A stretch of 64,000 nucleotides of DNA from Mycolicibacterium canariasense (GTDB taxonomy: Bacteria > Actinomycetota > Actinomycetes > Mycobacteriales > Mycobacteriaceae), in assembly GCF_002101555.1 (NCBI RefSeq), contig NZ_LQOL01000060.1, forward strand, positions 1-64,000, read 5' to 3'. Under the pieces are notes generated by a model, which made no database searches, was not told where the DNA came from, and worked only from the letters and a program-made list of their open reading frames with translations. Of this stretch, positions 35,269 to 44,201 are shown piece after piece (position 1 is the stretch's first letter; each line of letters begins with the position of its first letter). The position numbers were made by a program, and so were the translations under genes.

Positions 35269-36245
35269 TGCTGGCCCGTAACGCCGAGTCGCTGTATTGG
35301 ATCGGCCGCTACGTCGAGCGCGCCGACGATACGGCCCGCATCCTCGACGTCACGGTGCACCAGCTGCTGGAGGATTCCAGCGTGGATCCCGACCAGGAAT
35401 CCCGAACGTTGTTGCGGGTGTTGGGAATCGAGCCACCCAAACACGCCCTGGACGTGTGGTCGTTGACCGATCTGGTGGCGTTCAGCCGGGATACCCAGGG
35501 CGGATGTTCGATCGTCGACTCGATCTCGGCGGCCCGGGAGAACGCCCGCGGTGCCCGTGAGGTCACCTCGACCGAGATGTGGGAGTGCCTCAACACCACC
35601 TACAACGCGCTGGCCGAACGCGAACGCGCCGCCAAACGTCTCGGTCCGCACGAGTTCCTCGCCTACGTCGAGGCCCGCGCCGCGATGTTCGCTGGTCTGG
35701 CGGATTCGACGCTGTCGCGCGATGACGGCTACCGGTTCCTGCTGTTGGGCCGGGCCGTCGAGCGCGTCGACATGACCGTGCGGCTCCTGCTGTCGCGGGT
35801 GGGGGACAGCGCGTCCTCGCCGGCGTGGGTGACGGTGTTGCGTTCGGCCGGTGCCCACGACACCTACCTGCGTACCTATCGCGGCGTGCTGGACGCCGGC
35901 CGGGTCGTCGAGTTCATGCTGTTGGACCGGCTCTTCCCGCGGTCGGTGTTCTATTCGTTGCGGCTGGCCGAACACAGCCTCGACGAGCTGCTCAACCGCC
36001 CGCACAACCGGGTCGGTTCGACGGTCGAAGCCCAGCGCCTGCTGGGCCGCGCCCGCAGCGAACTGGAATTCCTGCGGCCGGGCGTCCTGCTGGAGTCGCT
36101 GGAGGAGCATCTGGCCGGTCTGCAGAAGACCTGCGGTGAGGTGGGTGAGGCGCTGGCATTGCAGTTCTTCCACTCCGCGCCGTGGGTGGCGTGGACCGAC
36201 GCGGGTCGCAACGGCGCCGTGGTGATCGAAGAGGGGGAGATCTAA
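35268..36245 (+). CDS. Alpha-E domain protein (Rv2410c-like)
   Basis: A 325-residue, mostly helical protein of the alpha-E family (COG2307), recognised by LARNAESLYWIGRYVERADD at the N-terminus and LDRLFPRSVFYSLRLAE in the C-terminal half. It is thought to be a helper of the ATP-grasp ligase encoded just upstream; the start ATG 35268 shares its first base with that gene's stop. Function is not established in mycobacteria. The transglutaminase-like gene starts immediately after it. Confidence 0.88.
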   Translation: MLARNAESLYWIGRYVERADDTARILDVTVHQLLEDSSVDPDQESRTLLRVLGIEPPKHALDVWSLTDLVAFSRDTQGGCSIVDSISAARENARGAREVTSTEMWECLNTTYNALAERERAAKRLGPHEFLAYVEARAAMFAGLADSTLSRDDGYRFLLLGRAVERVDMTVRLLLSRVGDSASSPAWVTVLRSAGAHDTYLRTYRGVLDAGRVVEFMLLDRLFPRSVFYSLRLAEHSLDELLNRPHNRVGSTVEAQRLLGRARSELEFLRPGVLLESLEEHLAGLQKTCGEVGEALALQFFHSAPWVAWTDAGRNGAVVIEEGEI

Positions 36246-37085
36246 ATGTGGCGGATGCGGGTGGTGCACGCGACGGGTTATGCCTACAAGTCGCCGGTCA
36301 CCGCGTCGTTCAACGAGGCGCGGCTGACGCCACGCTCGGATTCCCGGCAGAACGTGATCCTGAACCGGGTCGAGACCACCCCGGCCACCCGTTCGTACCG
36401 GTATGTCGACTACTGGGGTACGGCCGTCACCTCCTTCGACCTGCACGCACCGCACACCGAGTTGGAGGTGGTCTCCTCCTCGGTGGTCGAGACCGAGCCC
36501 GATGAACTGCCTACCGAGAAGGTCACCTGGGACGAGTTGGGCGCCGAGGCCGTGATCGACCGGTTCGACGAGGTGCTCGGCCCGACCGGGTACACACCGG
36601 CCAGCAAACGGGTGCAGCGAGTCGGCCAGCGCATCGCCAAGGAGTACGACCCGCAGGACGCGGTGATCGCCGCGGCGAATTGGGCGCACAGCGAATTGGA
36701 TTACGTGCCAGGCACCACTGGTGTGCACTCCTCGGGCCTGGACGCGCTACGGGAAGGCAAGGGTGTGTGCCAGGACTTCGCGCACCTGACGCTGATCTTG
36801 CTGCGCAGCATGGGCATTCCGGCGCGTTATGTGTCCGGCTATCTGCACCCCAAGCGCAAGGCCGTCGTGGGGGACACCATCGACGGGCAGAGCCACGCCT
36901 GGATCCAGGCCTGGACCGGCGGGTGGTGGAACTACGACCCCACCAACGACAACACCATCAACGAGCAGTACGTCACGGTCGGGGTGGGCCGCGATTACGC
37001 CGATGTGACGCCGCTGAAGGGCATCTATTCGGGTGAGGGCTCGACCGACCTCGACGTGGTGGTGGAGATCACCCGGCTGGCGTGA
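36246..37085 (+). CDS. Transglutaminase-like cysteine protease family protein (Rv2409c-like)
   Basis: A 279-residue cytosolic protein with an N-terminal beta domain (YKSPVTASFNEARLTPRSDS) and a transglutaminase-like core whose triad is visible: Cys in GKGVCQDFAHL (about residue 176), His in SHAWIQAW and Asp in NYDPTND. In the ATP-grasp/alpha-E/transglutaminase triad it is predicted to be a peptidase or amidase acting on the ligase product. It starts one base after the alpha-E stop. Its 3' end overlaps the convergent MBL hydrolase gene by 17 bp. Confidence 0.9.
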   Translation: MWRMRVVHATGYAYKSPVTASFNEARLTPRSDSRQNVILNRVETTPATRSYRYVDYWGTAVTSFDLHAPHTELEVVSSSVVETEPDELPTEKVTWDELGAEAVIDRFDEVLGPTGYTPASKRVQRVGQRIAKEYDPQDAVIAAANWAHSELDYVPGTTGVHSSGLDALREGKGVCQDFAHLTLILLRSMGIPARYVSGYLHPKRKAVVGDTIDGQSHAWIQAWTGGWWNYDPTNDNTINEQYVTVGVGRDYADVTPLKGIYSGEGSTDLDVVVEITRLA

Positions 37086-37938
37086 GCCCTGAGGTACACA
37101 CGCCGGGATGCACCTCGACCCGGTGCAGGTCATCACCCAGTTCGATTTGACGGTCGAAATGAGCTGCCGCCCTTGATCTCCAGTCCTCTTCCTGGCCATG
37201 GACGAGGGCCGGGACGTAGTGGGTGAGGATCAGGATGCCCACTCCGGCCCGGGTGGCGGTGTCGGCCGCCTGTTCGACCGACGAGTGGTAGTCGCAGATG
37301 TCGCGGATGCGTTGCACCGGCATCTGCGCCACCAGGTCGGTGCGGATGACGGTGTGCACCAGTGCGCCGGCCCCGGCCGCCAAGGCGTCCAGGCCGGCGC
37401 ACGGCACGGTGTCGCCGGCCAGCACCACCGATGCGCCGTCGTGCTCGACCCGGAATCCGATGGTCGGTGTCACCGGCCGGTGATCGGTGGGACCCACCAC
37501 GATTCGTACCCCGTCGTGCTCCCACACCTGTCCCTCGGTGTGCTCGTGCACCTGCACCGCGGGCGGTCCGGTGATATCGGCGTGGTGGGCGATCCGGTAG
37601 CCGATGTCGTGCCCGAACGCCTTCAGCGTGGCGTCCACCACCTCGGCGGTACCCGGCGGGCCGATGATCTGCAGGGGCGCCGGCGCGGGGGCGAACGTGC
37701 CGATCCAGCGGGTGATGATGACGTCGCCGAGGTCGGCGATGTGGTCGCTGTGCAGGTGGGTGAGCAGCAGCGCGCTCAGGGCGGCTGCACTCGATCCCGC
37801 GGCGGTCAGTCGTTGTAGGACACCGCGTCCGCAGTCCACCAGGAAGGTCTGGGTGCCGGCCCGCACCAACGTCGACGGGCCGGCGCGGTCGGCGTCGGGA
37901 ATCGGGCTGCCGGTACCGAGCAGGGTGACCTCGATCAT
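37069..37938 (-). CDS. Metallo-beta-lactamase-fold hydrolase (Rv2407-like)
   Basis: A 289-residue hydrolase of the RNase Z/arylsulfatase-like MBL group. The zinc motif THLHSDH (residues about 60-66) and later HT and HYVPA motifs supply the metal ligands, and LLGTGSPIPDADRAGPSTLV is the typical start. Rv2407 of M. tuberculosis occupies the same place. The substrate (RNA or small ester) is not settled. The 257 bp upstream, to the permease at 38196, holds no gene. Confidence 0.85.
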   Translation of the reverse strand: MIEVTLLGTGSPIPDADRAGPSTLVRAGTQTFLVDCGRGVLQRLTAAGSSAAALSALLLTHLHSDHIADLGDVIITRWIGTFAPAPAPLQIIGPPGTAEVVDATLKAFGHDIGYRIAHHADITGPPAVQVHEHTEGQVWEHDGVRIVVGPTDHRPVTPTIGFRVEHDGASVVLAGDTVPCAGLDALAAGAGALVHTVIRTDLVAQMPVQRIRDICDYHSSVEQAADTATRAGVGILILTHYVPALVHGQEEDWRSRAAAHFDRQIELGDDLHRVEVHPGVCTSGLTPAG

Positions 37939-38195
37939 GGCCTCTACCTAACTCCATATCCGCCGGTTGGGCGACCGGAATGGCGAGATAGGCCGCCGAC
38001 AACGGAAGTTTCGATAACCTATTGGTGACTGGGCTGAGATCAGGCTGTGAAGTGGTGATTCGTGGCAGTATCCGATCAGAATGTTTCTATGAGTCATTTA
38101 CTGCTCCGAAACAGGGTGGCAACAGAGGCTGCTTACCTTGAGGTGGTCACGACGACTGTGGCGACCCAACTGCCTTCCGAGTCACAGGAATTCAC

Positions 38196-39596
38196 ATGGC
38201 AACATTCATCGAACAACGGACGATCGGCGCCATCCCCGAGGAAGAACGGCACGGGCGAGCGTGGCACCTGCTCCCCCTGTGGTTCTCCCTGAACGCGACG
38301 GTGATGGCCGCCACCACCGGCGCCATCGGCATCTCCGTCGGTGCCGGCCTGGTACCGACGCTGATCGCGATCGTCGTCGGCAACCTCATCGGATCGGTCT
38401 TCATGGCCTATCACTCGGCGCAAGGCCCGCAACTCGGCCTGCCCCAGATGATCCAGAGCCGAGCCCAATTCGGGTTCTTCGGTGCGGCCCTGCCCAACCT
38501 GCTGGCCATCATCATGTACATCGGTTACTTCTCCGGGGCCGGCGTCATCGGCGGCCAGGCCATCGCCAGCATCTTCGGCATGCCGACCTCCACCGGCATC
38601 ATCATCTGCAACGCGCTCACCTGGTTCATCGCCTTCGCCGGGTACCGCGTCATCCACGCCTTCGACCGCGCCATGGCCGCGGTGTCGGTCATCGTGCTGG
38701 TGCTGCTCTTCGTCGCCGCGATCGCCCACTTCGGTTCGGCACCGCCGGCCGAGAGCCATCCCGGCTTCGCGAACTTCTTCCTCATCCTGTCGATCGCCGC
38801 GAGCTGGCAGATCACCTTCGCGCCCTACGTCTCGGACTACTCGCGCTACCTGCCCACCAGTCAGGGCGGGGCAAAGACCTTCTGGTACACCCTCATCGGC
38901 AGCTGCGCTGGCGCGATCACGTTCATGGCGCTGGGTGCCATCGTCGGTGTCTACGCGCTGGAGAGCCTCAGCGCCGACGCGATCGTCTACCTGTCGAGCC
39001 TCTCACCGGTCGGCGCCCCCCTCATCGCGATCATCCTGGTCCTGGGCATGATCGGGGCGAACTGCGACAACCTGTACGGGCCGTACATGGCGGGGCTCTC
39101 GACCGTCACCCAGGCCGGCGGTCCGCCGCACGTCTCCCGCCTGGTGCGGGCCGCGGTCACCGGCGGATTCGCGCTCCTGGGCACCGCCATCGGCATCTTC
39201 TTGTCCGGCGACTTCCTGACCAATCTGCAGAACCTCATCATGCTGCTGCTCTACATGCTGGTGCCGTGGACGGCGATCAACCTGGTGGACTTCTACCTCA
39301 TCCACCGCGGCCGCTACGACGTCGCCGCGATCGTCTCGATGCGCGGCCGCTACGGCCTGGTCAACTGGAAGGCCATCGCCACCTATGCGGTCGCCGTCAT
39401 AGCCCAGGTGCCGTTCATGAGCTGCGCCCTGTTCGTCGGGCCGGCCGCCAACGCGCTCGGCGGCGTCGACATTGCCTGGGTCGTCGGGCTCATCGTCGCC
39501 GGTGGTCTGCACTACCTGCTGAACCGCTCGGCAGCCGCGCGCGACGCCGACATCCCCGTTGCCCCGATCACCGCGGCCACCGCCGTCACCGCCTGA
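38196..39596 (+). CDS. NCS1 family permease (second copy)
   Basis: A 466-residue nucleobase-cation symporter-1 permease with about 12 helices, clearly related to the gene at 17051 through AYHSAQGPQLGLPQMIQSRA and SDYSRYLPTS. It starts at ATG 38196 with AGGAA upstream and is followed 18 bp later by a Rieske oxygenase gene. It starts an operon of four enzymes and transporters that breaks the conserved order between the MBL and CBS genes. Likely cargo is the amine or amide substrate of the downstream enzymes, but the sequence does not say which. Confidence 0.88.
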   Translation: MATFIEQRTIGAIPEEERHGRAWHLLPLWFSLNATVMAATTGAIGISVGAGLVPTLIAIVVGNLIGSVFMAYHSAQGPQLGLPQMIQSRAQFGFFGAALPNLLAIIMYIGYFSGAGVIGGQAIASIFGMPTSTGIIICNALTWFIAFAGYRVIHAFDRAMAAVSVIVLVLLFVAAIAHFGSAPPAESHPGFANFFLILSIAASWQITFAPYVSDYSRYLPTSQGGAKTFWYTLIGSCAGAITFMALGAIVGVYALESLSADAIVYLSSLSPVGAPLIAIILVLGMIGANCDNLYGPYMAGLSTVTQAGGPPHVSRLVRAAVTGGFALLGTAIGIFLSGDFLTNLQNLIMLLLYMLVPWTAINLVDFYLIHRGRYDVAAIVSMRGRYGLVNWKAIATYAVAVIAQVPFMSCALFVGPAANALGGVDIAWVVGLIVAGGLHYLLNRSAAARDADIPVAPITAATAVTA

Positions 39597-39614
39597 CCCG
39601 CAGAAGGGATTCCC

Positions 39615-40778
39615 ATGTCATTCGACTACTCCCGGCTCGCCGCCACCTGTGCGGTGGAATCACCGGAAAACGCCATCACACTGCCACCGGAGGCGTACGG
39701 CAGCGACGAACTGTATGCCGCGGAGGTGGATCGGATCTTCAAGCGGGGCTGGATCCCGTTGTGCCGCGTCGAGGAGCTGCCAGCACCGGGCAGTTACTAC
39801 AGCATCGACATTCTCGGCACCCCGCTGGTGGTCACCCGCGACCGGAAGAACGACATCCGGGTGCTCTCGCGCAACTGCACCCATCGCTGGATGGAGGTGT
39901 GCAGCGGCGCCGGCGAGGCCGGCGTGCTGCAATGCCCGTACCACCTGTGGTCCTTCGGGCTGGACGGACATCTCGCAGGTGCGCCGGAGATGAAACAGGC
40001 CGCCGGCTTCGACCGGAAAGACCACGGGCTCAAGCAGTTCCGGCACGAGATCTGGAAGGGGTTCGTCTTCGTCAACTTCGATGGGCAAGCCGCCCCGGTC
40101 GCCGAGCAGCTCGCCGGGCTGGCATCGATGGTCGACCCGTACGACTTCGAGAACTACCAGATCGTCGAACACACCGATTGGGGGGTATGCGACTGGGACT
40201 GGAAGATCATGGTGGACAACTTCATGGAGTGTTACCACCACATGGGACCGCACCGCGGAACCCTCGAGGACGAGTTCCCGGCCAAGCTCAGCGCCAACTT
40301 CCGCGGCGGACCCTATTTCAGCACCATGGTGTCCAAGCAAGCCGAGGGTTATCCCGCCGCCGAACCATTCATGGCGCCGGGCGCGCCGACCCTGGCCCCC
40401 GAACAGAGCCACCAGATCCTGATCTTCATCGCCTATCCGTTGCTGCAGATCTCCCTCGGCCCGGGATTCATGTACTGGCTCAAGACATTGCCCGTCGGCG
40501 CCGGAAAGGTCGAGATCCACCTCGACATCGCGATGTCGCCGGCCGCGCTCGCCGCACCCGATCTCGACGCCCGGCGCAGCCAGCTGGTGAAGTCCATCTG
40601 CGACATCCACCGGGAGGACCTCGACGTGTGCGCGGCCGTGCAGAAGTCGGTCCGTGCCGGGGTGACCTCCACCGGACGCCTGTCACACCTGGAACAACCA
40701 CTGTGGGAGTTCTACCGCTACCTCGGACGAGAACTCGGAATCGTCTCCCAAACCGCCGATCTCGCCTCCGCAGGCTGA
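39615..40778 (+). CDS. Rieske-type aromatic-ring/amine oxygenase, alpha subunit
   Basis: A 387-residue oxygenase alpha subunit. The Rieske centre is CTHRW and CPYHLW (residues about 92-114) and the mononuclear iron site has NFMECYHHMGPH (H-x4-H, about 204-215). It resembles betaine, choline and carnitine monooxygenases more than multi-subunit ring hydroxylases. No ferredoxin or reductase gene is nearby, so electrons must come from elsewhere. The neighbouring glutamine-synthetase-like gene suggests an amine substrate. The ATG at 39615 follows AGAAGGGA. Confidence 0.85.
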   Translation: MSFDYSRLAATCAVESPENAITLPPEAYGSDELYAAEVDRIFKRGWIPLCRVEELPAPGSYYSIDILGTPLVVTRDRKNDIRVLSRNCTHRWMEVCSGAGEAGVLQCPYHLWSFGLDGHLAGAPEMKQAAGFDRKDHGLKQFRHEIWKGFVFVNFDGQAAPVAEQLAGLASMVDPYDFENYQIVEHTDWGVCDWDWKIMVDNFMECYHHMGPHRGTLEDEFPAKLSANFRGGPYFSTMVSKQAEGYPAAEPFMAPGAPTLAPEQSHQILIFIAYPLLQISLGPGFMYWLKTLPVGAGKVEIHLDIAMSPAALAAPDLDARRSQLVKSICDIHREDLDVCAAVQKSVRAGVTSTGRLSHLEQPLWEFYRYLGRELGIVSQTADLASAG

Positions 40779-40789
40779 AAGGACCAGAA

Positions 40790-42163
40790 ATGACCAGCAC
40801 ACTCAACGGTCACGTCCAGCACACCACCGCGACGGAGGTTGCCGAACGGCTCGGCGCCGCGGGGGTCAAGTACGCCGCCATCAGCTTCGTCGACATGCAC
40901 GGAAAGCCGAAGGCCAAGATGGTTCCGCTGAACCACCTCGGGCAGGCGGCCCGCGGCTCGGAGATGTTCACCGGAGCGGCGCTGGACGGCGTCCCGCAGG
41001 ATGTCAACGATGACGAGGTGGCCCCGCACCCCGACCTGGGCGCAGCGATCATCGCCCCGTTCAACAAGGAGGTGGCCTGGTTCCCGGGCGATCTGTGGAT
41101 CGGTGACACCCCGTTCGAAGCCTGCAGCAGGCAGATCCTCAAACGGGTCACCGCCGACGCCGCGGCGTTGGGCTACACCTTCAACCTCGGCATCGAGACC
41201 GAGTTCTTCCTCCTCACCGATGACCGGGCCGGCACTCCGGCACCGGCCAGCCCGGACGACAACCTCGACAAACCCTGCTACGACCTACGCGGCCTGCTGC
41301 ACAACTATGCCGTCGTCGACGAAATCGTCACGGCCATGAACGAACTCGGCTGGGACGTCTATTCATTCGACCACGAGGACGGCAACGGCCAGTTCGAGAC
41401 GGACTTCACCTACACCGACGCGGTGACGATGTCCGACCGGCTGGTGTTCTTCCGGATGATGGTCGGTGAGATCGCCCGCAAGCACGGCTTGTTCGCCTCG
41501 TGGATGCCCAAACCGTTCGCCGATCGGACCGGAAGCGGCGCGCACTACAACATGTCGCTGGCCGGTGTCGACGGCATCAACCTGTTCGAATCGACCGACG
41601 ATCCGCGTGGCTGCGGGTTGTCGGAACTGGGCTACCGATTCACCGCCGGGATCCTGCGGCACGCCTCGGCAATCTGCGCGGTGATCGCCCCGACGGTCAA
41701 CAGCTACAAGCGACTCGTCAAGCAGGGCAGCATGTCCGGGCTCACCTGGGCGCCTGTCTTCGCGTGCTACGGCGACAACAACCGCACCAACATGATGCGC
41801 ATCCCCAAAGGCGGGGGACGGGTGGAGTGCCGGGCGGCCGACAGTGCCAACAACCCGTACCTCGGCGCGGCGCTGATGCTGGCGGCGGGCCTGGAGGGCA
41901 TTCGGGAGGGCCTGGATCCCGGTGAGCCCAACCGGGACAACCTCTACAACGTCTCCGACCTGGAACTGGCCGCCCGCGGTATCGGGTGGCTGCCCCGATC
42001 CCTGGGGGAAGCCATCGATGCGCTGGAATCGGATCCGTTGGTGCGCAACGTCTTCGGTGACGCCATGTTCGAGTCGTTCGTGGCCGAGAAGCGCGCGGAA
42101 TGGGACTCTTTCACCGCGCATGTCTCGTCCTGGGAGACCGATCGCTACCTGCGGTTCTGGTGA
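40790..42163 (+). CDS. Glutamine-synthetase-like gamma-glutamylamide ligase (type III family)
   Basis: A 457-residue enzyme of the glutamine synthetase superfamily, in the group that includes gamma-glutamyl-methylamide synthetase. Features are FVDMHGKPKAKMVP, LDKPCYDLRGL, the nucleotide/glutamate region HEDGNGQFETDFTYTDA and SGAHYNMS. It joins glutamate to an amine with ATP. Such ligases protect or activate amines before oxidation, as in aniline and isopropylamine pathways. ATG at 40790 with AAAGGA upstream; it is 12 bp after the Rieske gene. Substrate unknown. Confidence 0.85.
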   Translation: MTSTLNGHVQHTTATEVAERLGAAGVKYAAISFVDMHGKPKAKMVPLNHLGQAARGSEMFTGAALDGVPQDVNDDEVAPHPDLGAAIIAPFNKEVAWFPGDLWIGDTPFEACSRQILKRVTADAAALGYTFNLGIETEFFLLTDDRAGTPAPASPDDNLDKPCYDLRGLLHNYAVVDEIVTAMNELGWDVYSFDHEDGNGQFETDFTYTDAVTMSDRLVFFRMMVGEIARKHGLFASWMPKPFADRTGSGAHYNMSLAGVDGINLFESTDDPRGCGLSELGYRFTAGILRHASAICAVIAPTVNSYKRLVKQGSMSGLTWAPVFACYGDNNRTNMMRIPKGGGRVECRAADSANNPYLGAALMLAAGLEGIREGLDPGEPNRDNLYNVSDLELAARGIGWLPRSLGEAIDALESDPLVRNVFGDAMFESFVAEKRAEWDSFTAHVSSWETDRYLRFW

Positions 42164-42165
42164 CC

Positions 42166-42912
42166 ATGCGCTGGGAGGAACTGTCCTGTGCCCGGTTGAC
42201 CGCGGCGGTGGCCGCCGACCCGGCGCTGGTGGCGCTCATCCCCGTCGGCGCCACCGAGCAACACGGGCCGCACCTGCCGGTCGGCACCGACACCGTCATC
42301 GCCACCGCGGTCGCCGAGGCGGCTGCCGGCGGTGACGGACCGTCGGCCGTCGTGCTGCCGGCGATCGCCTACGGCGCCAGCCAGTTCCACGGGACCGATT
42401 TGGCGGGCACGGTGGCGTTCTCCGGCGCGGACACCGCCGACCGGGCTTACCAGGTGGCGCGAGCCTGCCTGGATTCCGGGGTGCGGCGCATCCTGTTCGT
42501 CAACGGGCACGTCGGGAACGCGGCACCGCTGTGGCTGGCCTGCGACCGTTTTCGGCGTGATCATCCGGATGGCCGGATCGGTGTCATGCAGTGGTGGGAG
42601 CTGACACCCGAGATCGCGGCCACGGCCACCGCCGATGCCGTCGACTGGCATGCCAACGCCGCCGAGACCTCGATCATGCTGGCGCTGCGACCCGAACTGG
42701 TCGACACCGACCGATTCGCCGAGGCCGACGATCCCGACCGCACCGCCGGGCTGGTCTTCCGCTACTCGGTGGCCCAGGTGTCGACCAACGGGGTGACGGG
42801 CCATCCGTCGCGGGCTTCCAAGGAACTCGGCCTGGCGCTGTGGCGCGATATCGTCTCCGCGGCCCGGGATGTCGTCGCACGGGCTCGGACCGAGCAACCG
42901 CCGCTGCCGTAG
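42166..42912 (+). CDS. Creatininase family amidohydrolase
   Basis: A 248-residue protein of the creatininase family (creatinine amidohydrolase, MftE). Metal motifs EQHGPHLPVGTD (residues about 27-38) and VNGHVGN are present; the usual motif is NGHGGN, so one Gly is Val here. WHANAAETSIML is the third block. It may hydrolyse the amide or cyclic product of the pathway. ATG 42166 or GTG 42160 (overlapping the ligase stop) can be the start. The stop is 14 bp before the TetR gene. Confidence 0.8.
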   Translation: MRWEELSCARLTAAVAADPALVALIPVGATEQHGPHLPVGTDTVIATAVAEAAAGGDGPSAVVLPAIAYGASQFHGTDLAGTVAFSGADTADRAYQVARACLDSGVRRILFVNGHVGNAAPLWLACDRFRRDHPDGRIGVMQWWELTPEIAATATADAVDWHANAAETSIMLALRPELVDTDRFAEADDPDRTAGLVFRYSVAQVSTNGVTGHPSRASKELGLALWRDIVSAARDVVARARTEQPPLP

Positions 42913-42926
42913 CGATCGGTTCTAGA

Positions 42927-43685
42927 ATGCGTCTCGTGCCCCCTCCCGAGCGCAAGGCGCAGGTACGTGCCATCGGACGTCCGCGCGTGGGATCGGGATC
43001 CGAAAGCGGCGACGGCCCCCCGGCGTCGCCGCGCACGGGCATCGTGAATGCGGCGACAAAACTGTTCTCCGAGCGGGGATACGCCCAGACCACGATGAGC
43101 GATATCGCCCGTGCCGCCGGGCTGCAGCAGTCCTCGCTGTATTACTGGTTCCGCAACAAGGAACAGCTGCTACAGGAGACGCTGCTGGTCAACCGGGCGC
43201 CACTGAAGTTCATCGCCGAAGTGGGGGCGGGATCGGGGTCGCCCGCGGTCAAGCTGTACCGGCTGCTGCGCTTCGACACGATGCAACTGGCGATGTCGCC
43301 CATCGACTTCAACGAGATCCAGCGGATCGCCTACGAGCAGCGCGACGAGTTCCACCAGTTCTGGACCGATTACGAGCGATTGCGGCAGTGGGTGGTCGAC
43401 CTGATCGGTGCGGCGGTCGGCGAGGGCAAGTTCATCGACTGCGACCGCGAGGAGACCGCGGGCCTCCTGCTGAACTTCGACGAGGGTGCGCAGAAGCGCA
43501 CCCGGCTGCATCCGGACAGGGGCGACCGGGCGGAGGAGGCGATCCGGGTCGGGGAGCAGGTCGCGACCATCGCAGTGCGCGGACTGTTGAAACGTCCCAG
43601 CGAAATCGGCCGCATCACGGCGCAGGCCGCGCAGTTCGACGACGCCGCCATCGCCCTGCGGGTCAGCCTGGACGCGACCGATTGA
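42927..43685 (+). CDS. TetR family transcriptional regulator
   Basis: A 252-residue TetR regulator with a roughly 30-residue disordered N-terminal extension, a helix-turn-helix at about residues 39-85 (ATKLFSERGYAQTTMSDIAR and LQQSSLYYWFRNKEQLL) and a ligand-binding C-terminal domain. It closes the amine island and is co-directional, so it probably represses the permease-Rieske-ligase-hydrolase operon. ATG 42927 or GTG 42936 is the start. The inducer is unknown. Confidence 0.82.
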   Translation: MRLVPPPERKAQVRAIGRPRVGSGSESGDGPPASPRTGIVNAATKLFSERGYAQTTMSDIARAAGLQQSSLYYWFRNKEQLLQETLLVNRAPLKFIAEVGAGSGSPAVKLYRLLRFDTMQLAMSPIDFNEIQRIAYEQRDEFHQFWTDYERLRQWVVDLIGAAVGEGKFIDCDREETAGLLLNFDEGAQKRTRLHPDRGDRAEEAIRVGEQVATIAVRGLLKRPSEIGRITAQAAQFDDAAIALRVSLDATD

Positions 43686-43758
43686 GAGTCCGCCGGGGCT
43701 TTCGTCCGGCAGCGAACCGACCTACTCTGGTGTGATCCACATCACCACTGGAGGTTCG

Positions 43759-44187
43759 GTGCGCATCTCGGACGTGCTGAAGAGCAAGGGCGCTACGGTG
43801 GCGACCATCGCCCCGGACACCGCCGTCGCGGATCTGCTGGAAGGCCTGGTCGGCCGCAATATCGGCGCCATGGTGGTGGTCGGTCCGGACGGTCCGGTCG
43901 GCATCGTGTCCGAACGCGATGTGGTGCGCAAACTCCACGAGCTGGGCGCCGACCTGCTACAGCGACCGGTCGCCGACATCATGACCAAGCATCTGGTCTA
44001 TTGCTCACCCGGCGATTCGGTGGACAGCCTCAGCGCGGCGATGACCCACAACCGGGTGCGGCACATCCCGGTGCTCGACGGCGGCCGGCTGGCCGGCATC
44101 GTCAGCATCGGTGACGTCGTCAAGACGCGGATGCAGGAACTGGAATCCCAACAGGAGCAACTGCAGGCCTACATCACGCAGGGCTGA
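43759..44187 (+). CDS. CBS domain protein (Rv2406c-like)
   Basis: A 142-residue protein with two CBS domains, at about residues 8-60 and 70-130, carrying the repeats MVVVGPDGPVGIVSERD and IPVLDGGRLAGIVSIGD. CBS pairs sense adenine nucleotides. The start is GTG at 43759, favoured by GGAGG at 43750-43754 five bases away; an ATG at 43732 has no such site. M. tuberculosis Rv2406c is the likely counterpart. The next gene starts 14 bp downstream. Confidence 0.85.
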   Translation: MRISDVLKSKGATVATIAPDTAVADLLEGLVGRNIGAMVVVGPDGPVGIVSERDVVRKLHELGADLLQRPVADIMTKHLVYCSPGDSVDSLSAAMTHNRVRHIPVLDGGRLAGIVSIGDVVKTRMQELESQQEQLQAYITQG

Positions 44188-44201
44188 ATAGGCTGGGCGA
44201 T

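Noticed and set aside
38031..38046. GGCTGAGATCAGG, resembling the CTGAGA element of a thiamine (TPP) riboswitch before the NCS1 permease
   Set aside because: The matching ACCTGAT-type second half and the supporting stems are not present downstream.
38138..40789. Very long plus-strand frame reaching into the glutamine-synthetase-like gene
   Set aside because: The part before 40790 is another frame of the permease and Rieske genes. The ligase homology and its ribosome binding site begin at 40790.
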